Positions 63,667 through 64,000 of a DNA stretch of 64,000 nt are shown one piece after another (position 1 is the first letter of the stretch; the number at the start of each line of letters is the position of its first letter). The stretch comes from Neobacillus cucumis (GTDB lineage: Bacteria; Bacillota; Bacilli; Bacillales_B; DSM-18226): the NCBI RefSeq assembly GCF_023715505.1, contig NZ_JAMBOH010000025.1:5850-69849 (forward strand), read 5' to 3'. Position numbers and translations under genes: made by a program. The notes under the pieces were generated by a model. That model had not been told where the DNA came from. It saw only the letters and a program-made list of their open reading frames with translations, and did not search any database.

Positions 63667-63910
63667 TTTTAATAAAAAAACTTCCATATGGGTTGTGCTG
63701 AATTGTTGAAGCAGAGTATTTCCAATGGAATATACATTACTGATCATAGCCGACAATTTATACAGCAAGCCATTACACAAGCAACAGATTTAATAATAAT
63801 TTCCGGTTGTTATTGAACTAAAGCACCCGTTAGCCATCCATGAATCGCTAAAAACCAGCTCTTCACCACAGAGAATGAAAATGGTTTTAAACCGTCAATA
63901 CTGATTCTAC

Positions 63911-64000
63911 GGCTGGAGAGGAAGGTCGATGAACTATGGTGCGTTAGAGCCCATCCGTTAGTCTGACTCCAACGACCACGGTGCACCACTGACTGTCGCT
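63911..64000 (+). ncRNA. Start of a second IS110 bridge RNA / left end, cut by the window edge
   Basis: GGCTGGAGAGGAAGGTCGAT then AACTATGGTGC, GTTAGTCTGACTCC, ACGACCACGGTGCACCAC. The same blocks as at 31127-31206: GGTCG (63924) pairs with CGACC (63973), loop of 44 bases, then GGTGCACC (63980). Bases in the loop differ. An IS110 transposase gene should follow beyond 64000. Confidence 0.6.

Overview
The window looks like chromosome of a low-GC, spore-forming Bacillaceae species. The DNA is AT-rich, ribosome binding sites are strong AGGAGG type, TTG/GTG starts are frequent, and there are two YjcZ-type sporulation peptides, a DUF3231 protein and DUF3888/YczE/DUF1275 family proteins. No rRNA, tRNA or CRISPR array was found. 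Every family call comes from reading the translations; no search was run.

Layout. 1-5.4 kb: start of a TPP-enzyme gene, then a minus-strand operon for uptake (ABC binding protein, permease, ATPase) and hydrolysis (two M20 peptidase-family amidohydrolases) of modified amino acids. 5.8-13.2 kb: alditol oxidase-like FAD enzyme, a small membrane protein, two aldo/keto reductases (AKRs), and a xylan module (intracellular GH10 xylanase plus esterase) with catabolite-repression (cre-like) sites. 13.2-13.8 kb: an eleven-unit alternating tandem repeat. 14-24.7 kb: accessory DNA with gene remnants, a HTH-like protein, a DnaD-type replication protein beside a decayed copy of itself, an RCC1-repeat protein and sporulation peptides. 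25-34 kb: three IS110-family transposase copies (one with a recognisable left-end structured RNA), a small inverted-repeat element, and poorly known membrane proteins, several frameshifted. 34.4-39.5 kb: a group II intron whose reverse-transcriptase gene is interrupted, just after the YVDD active-site codons, by a second group II intron. 39.6-53 kb: HAD protein, broken old-yellow-enzyme gene, SDR, MFS pumps, LysR, FAD monooxygenase and three AKRs with MerR-type operators. 53-63.2 kb: AKR, TetR regulator and two operons (CMD protein, AKR, cupin; MFS, tautomerase, DUF3737, PLP lyase, SDR, cyclophilin-like, RibD-like) that share a duplicated promoter with palindromic sites. The window ends in the left end of another IS110 element.

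How it fits together. From 40 to 63 kb there are MerR-, LysR- and TetR-type regulators, reductases (AKR, SDR, OYE), small redox/isomerase proteins and efflux pumps. This composition suggests inducible detoxification of reactive carbonyl or quinone compounds; that is an inference. The region has been reshaped by duplication: the AKR-operator-MerR unit and the TetR-operator promoter both occur twice, one copy partly decayed. About a dozen genes carry a single clear lesion (frameshift, stop or small deletion), several in homopolymers or short repeats, so either real decay or base-calling error must be considered.
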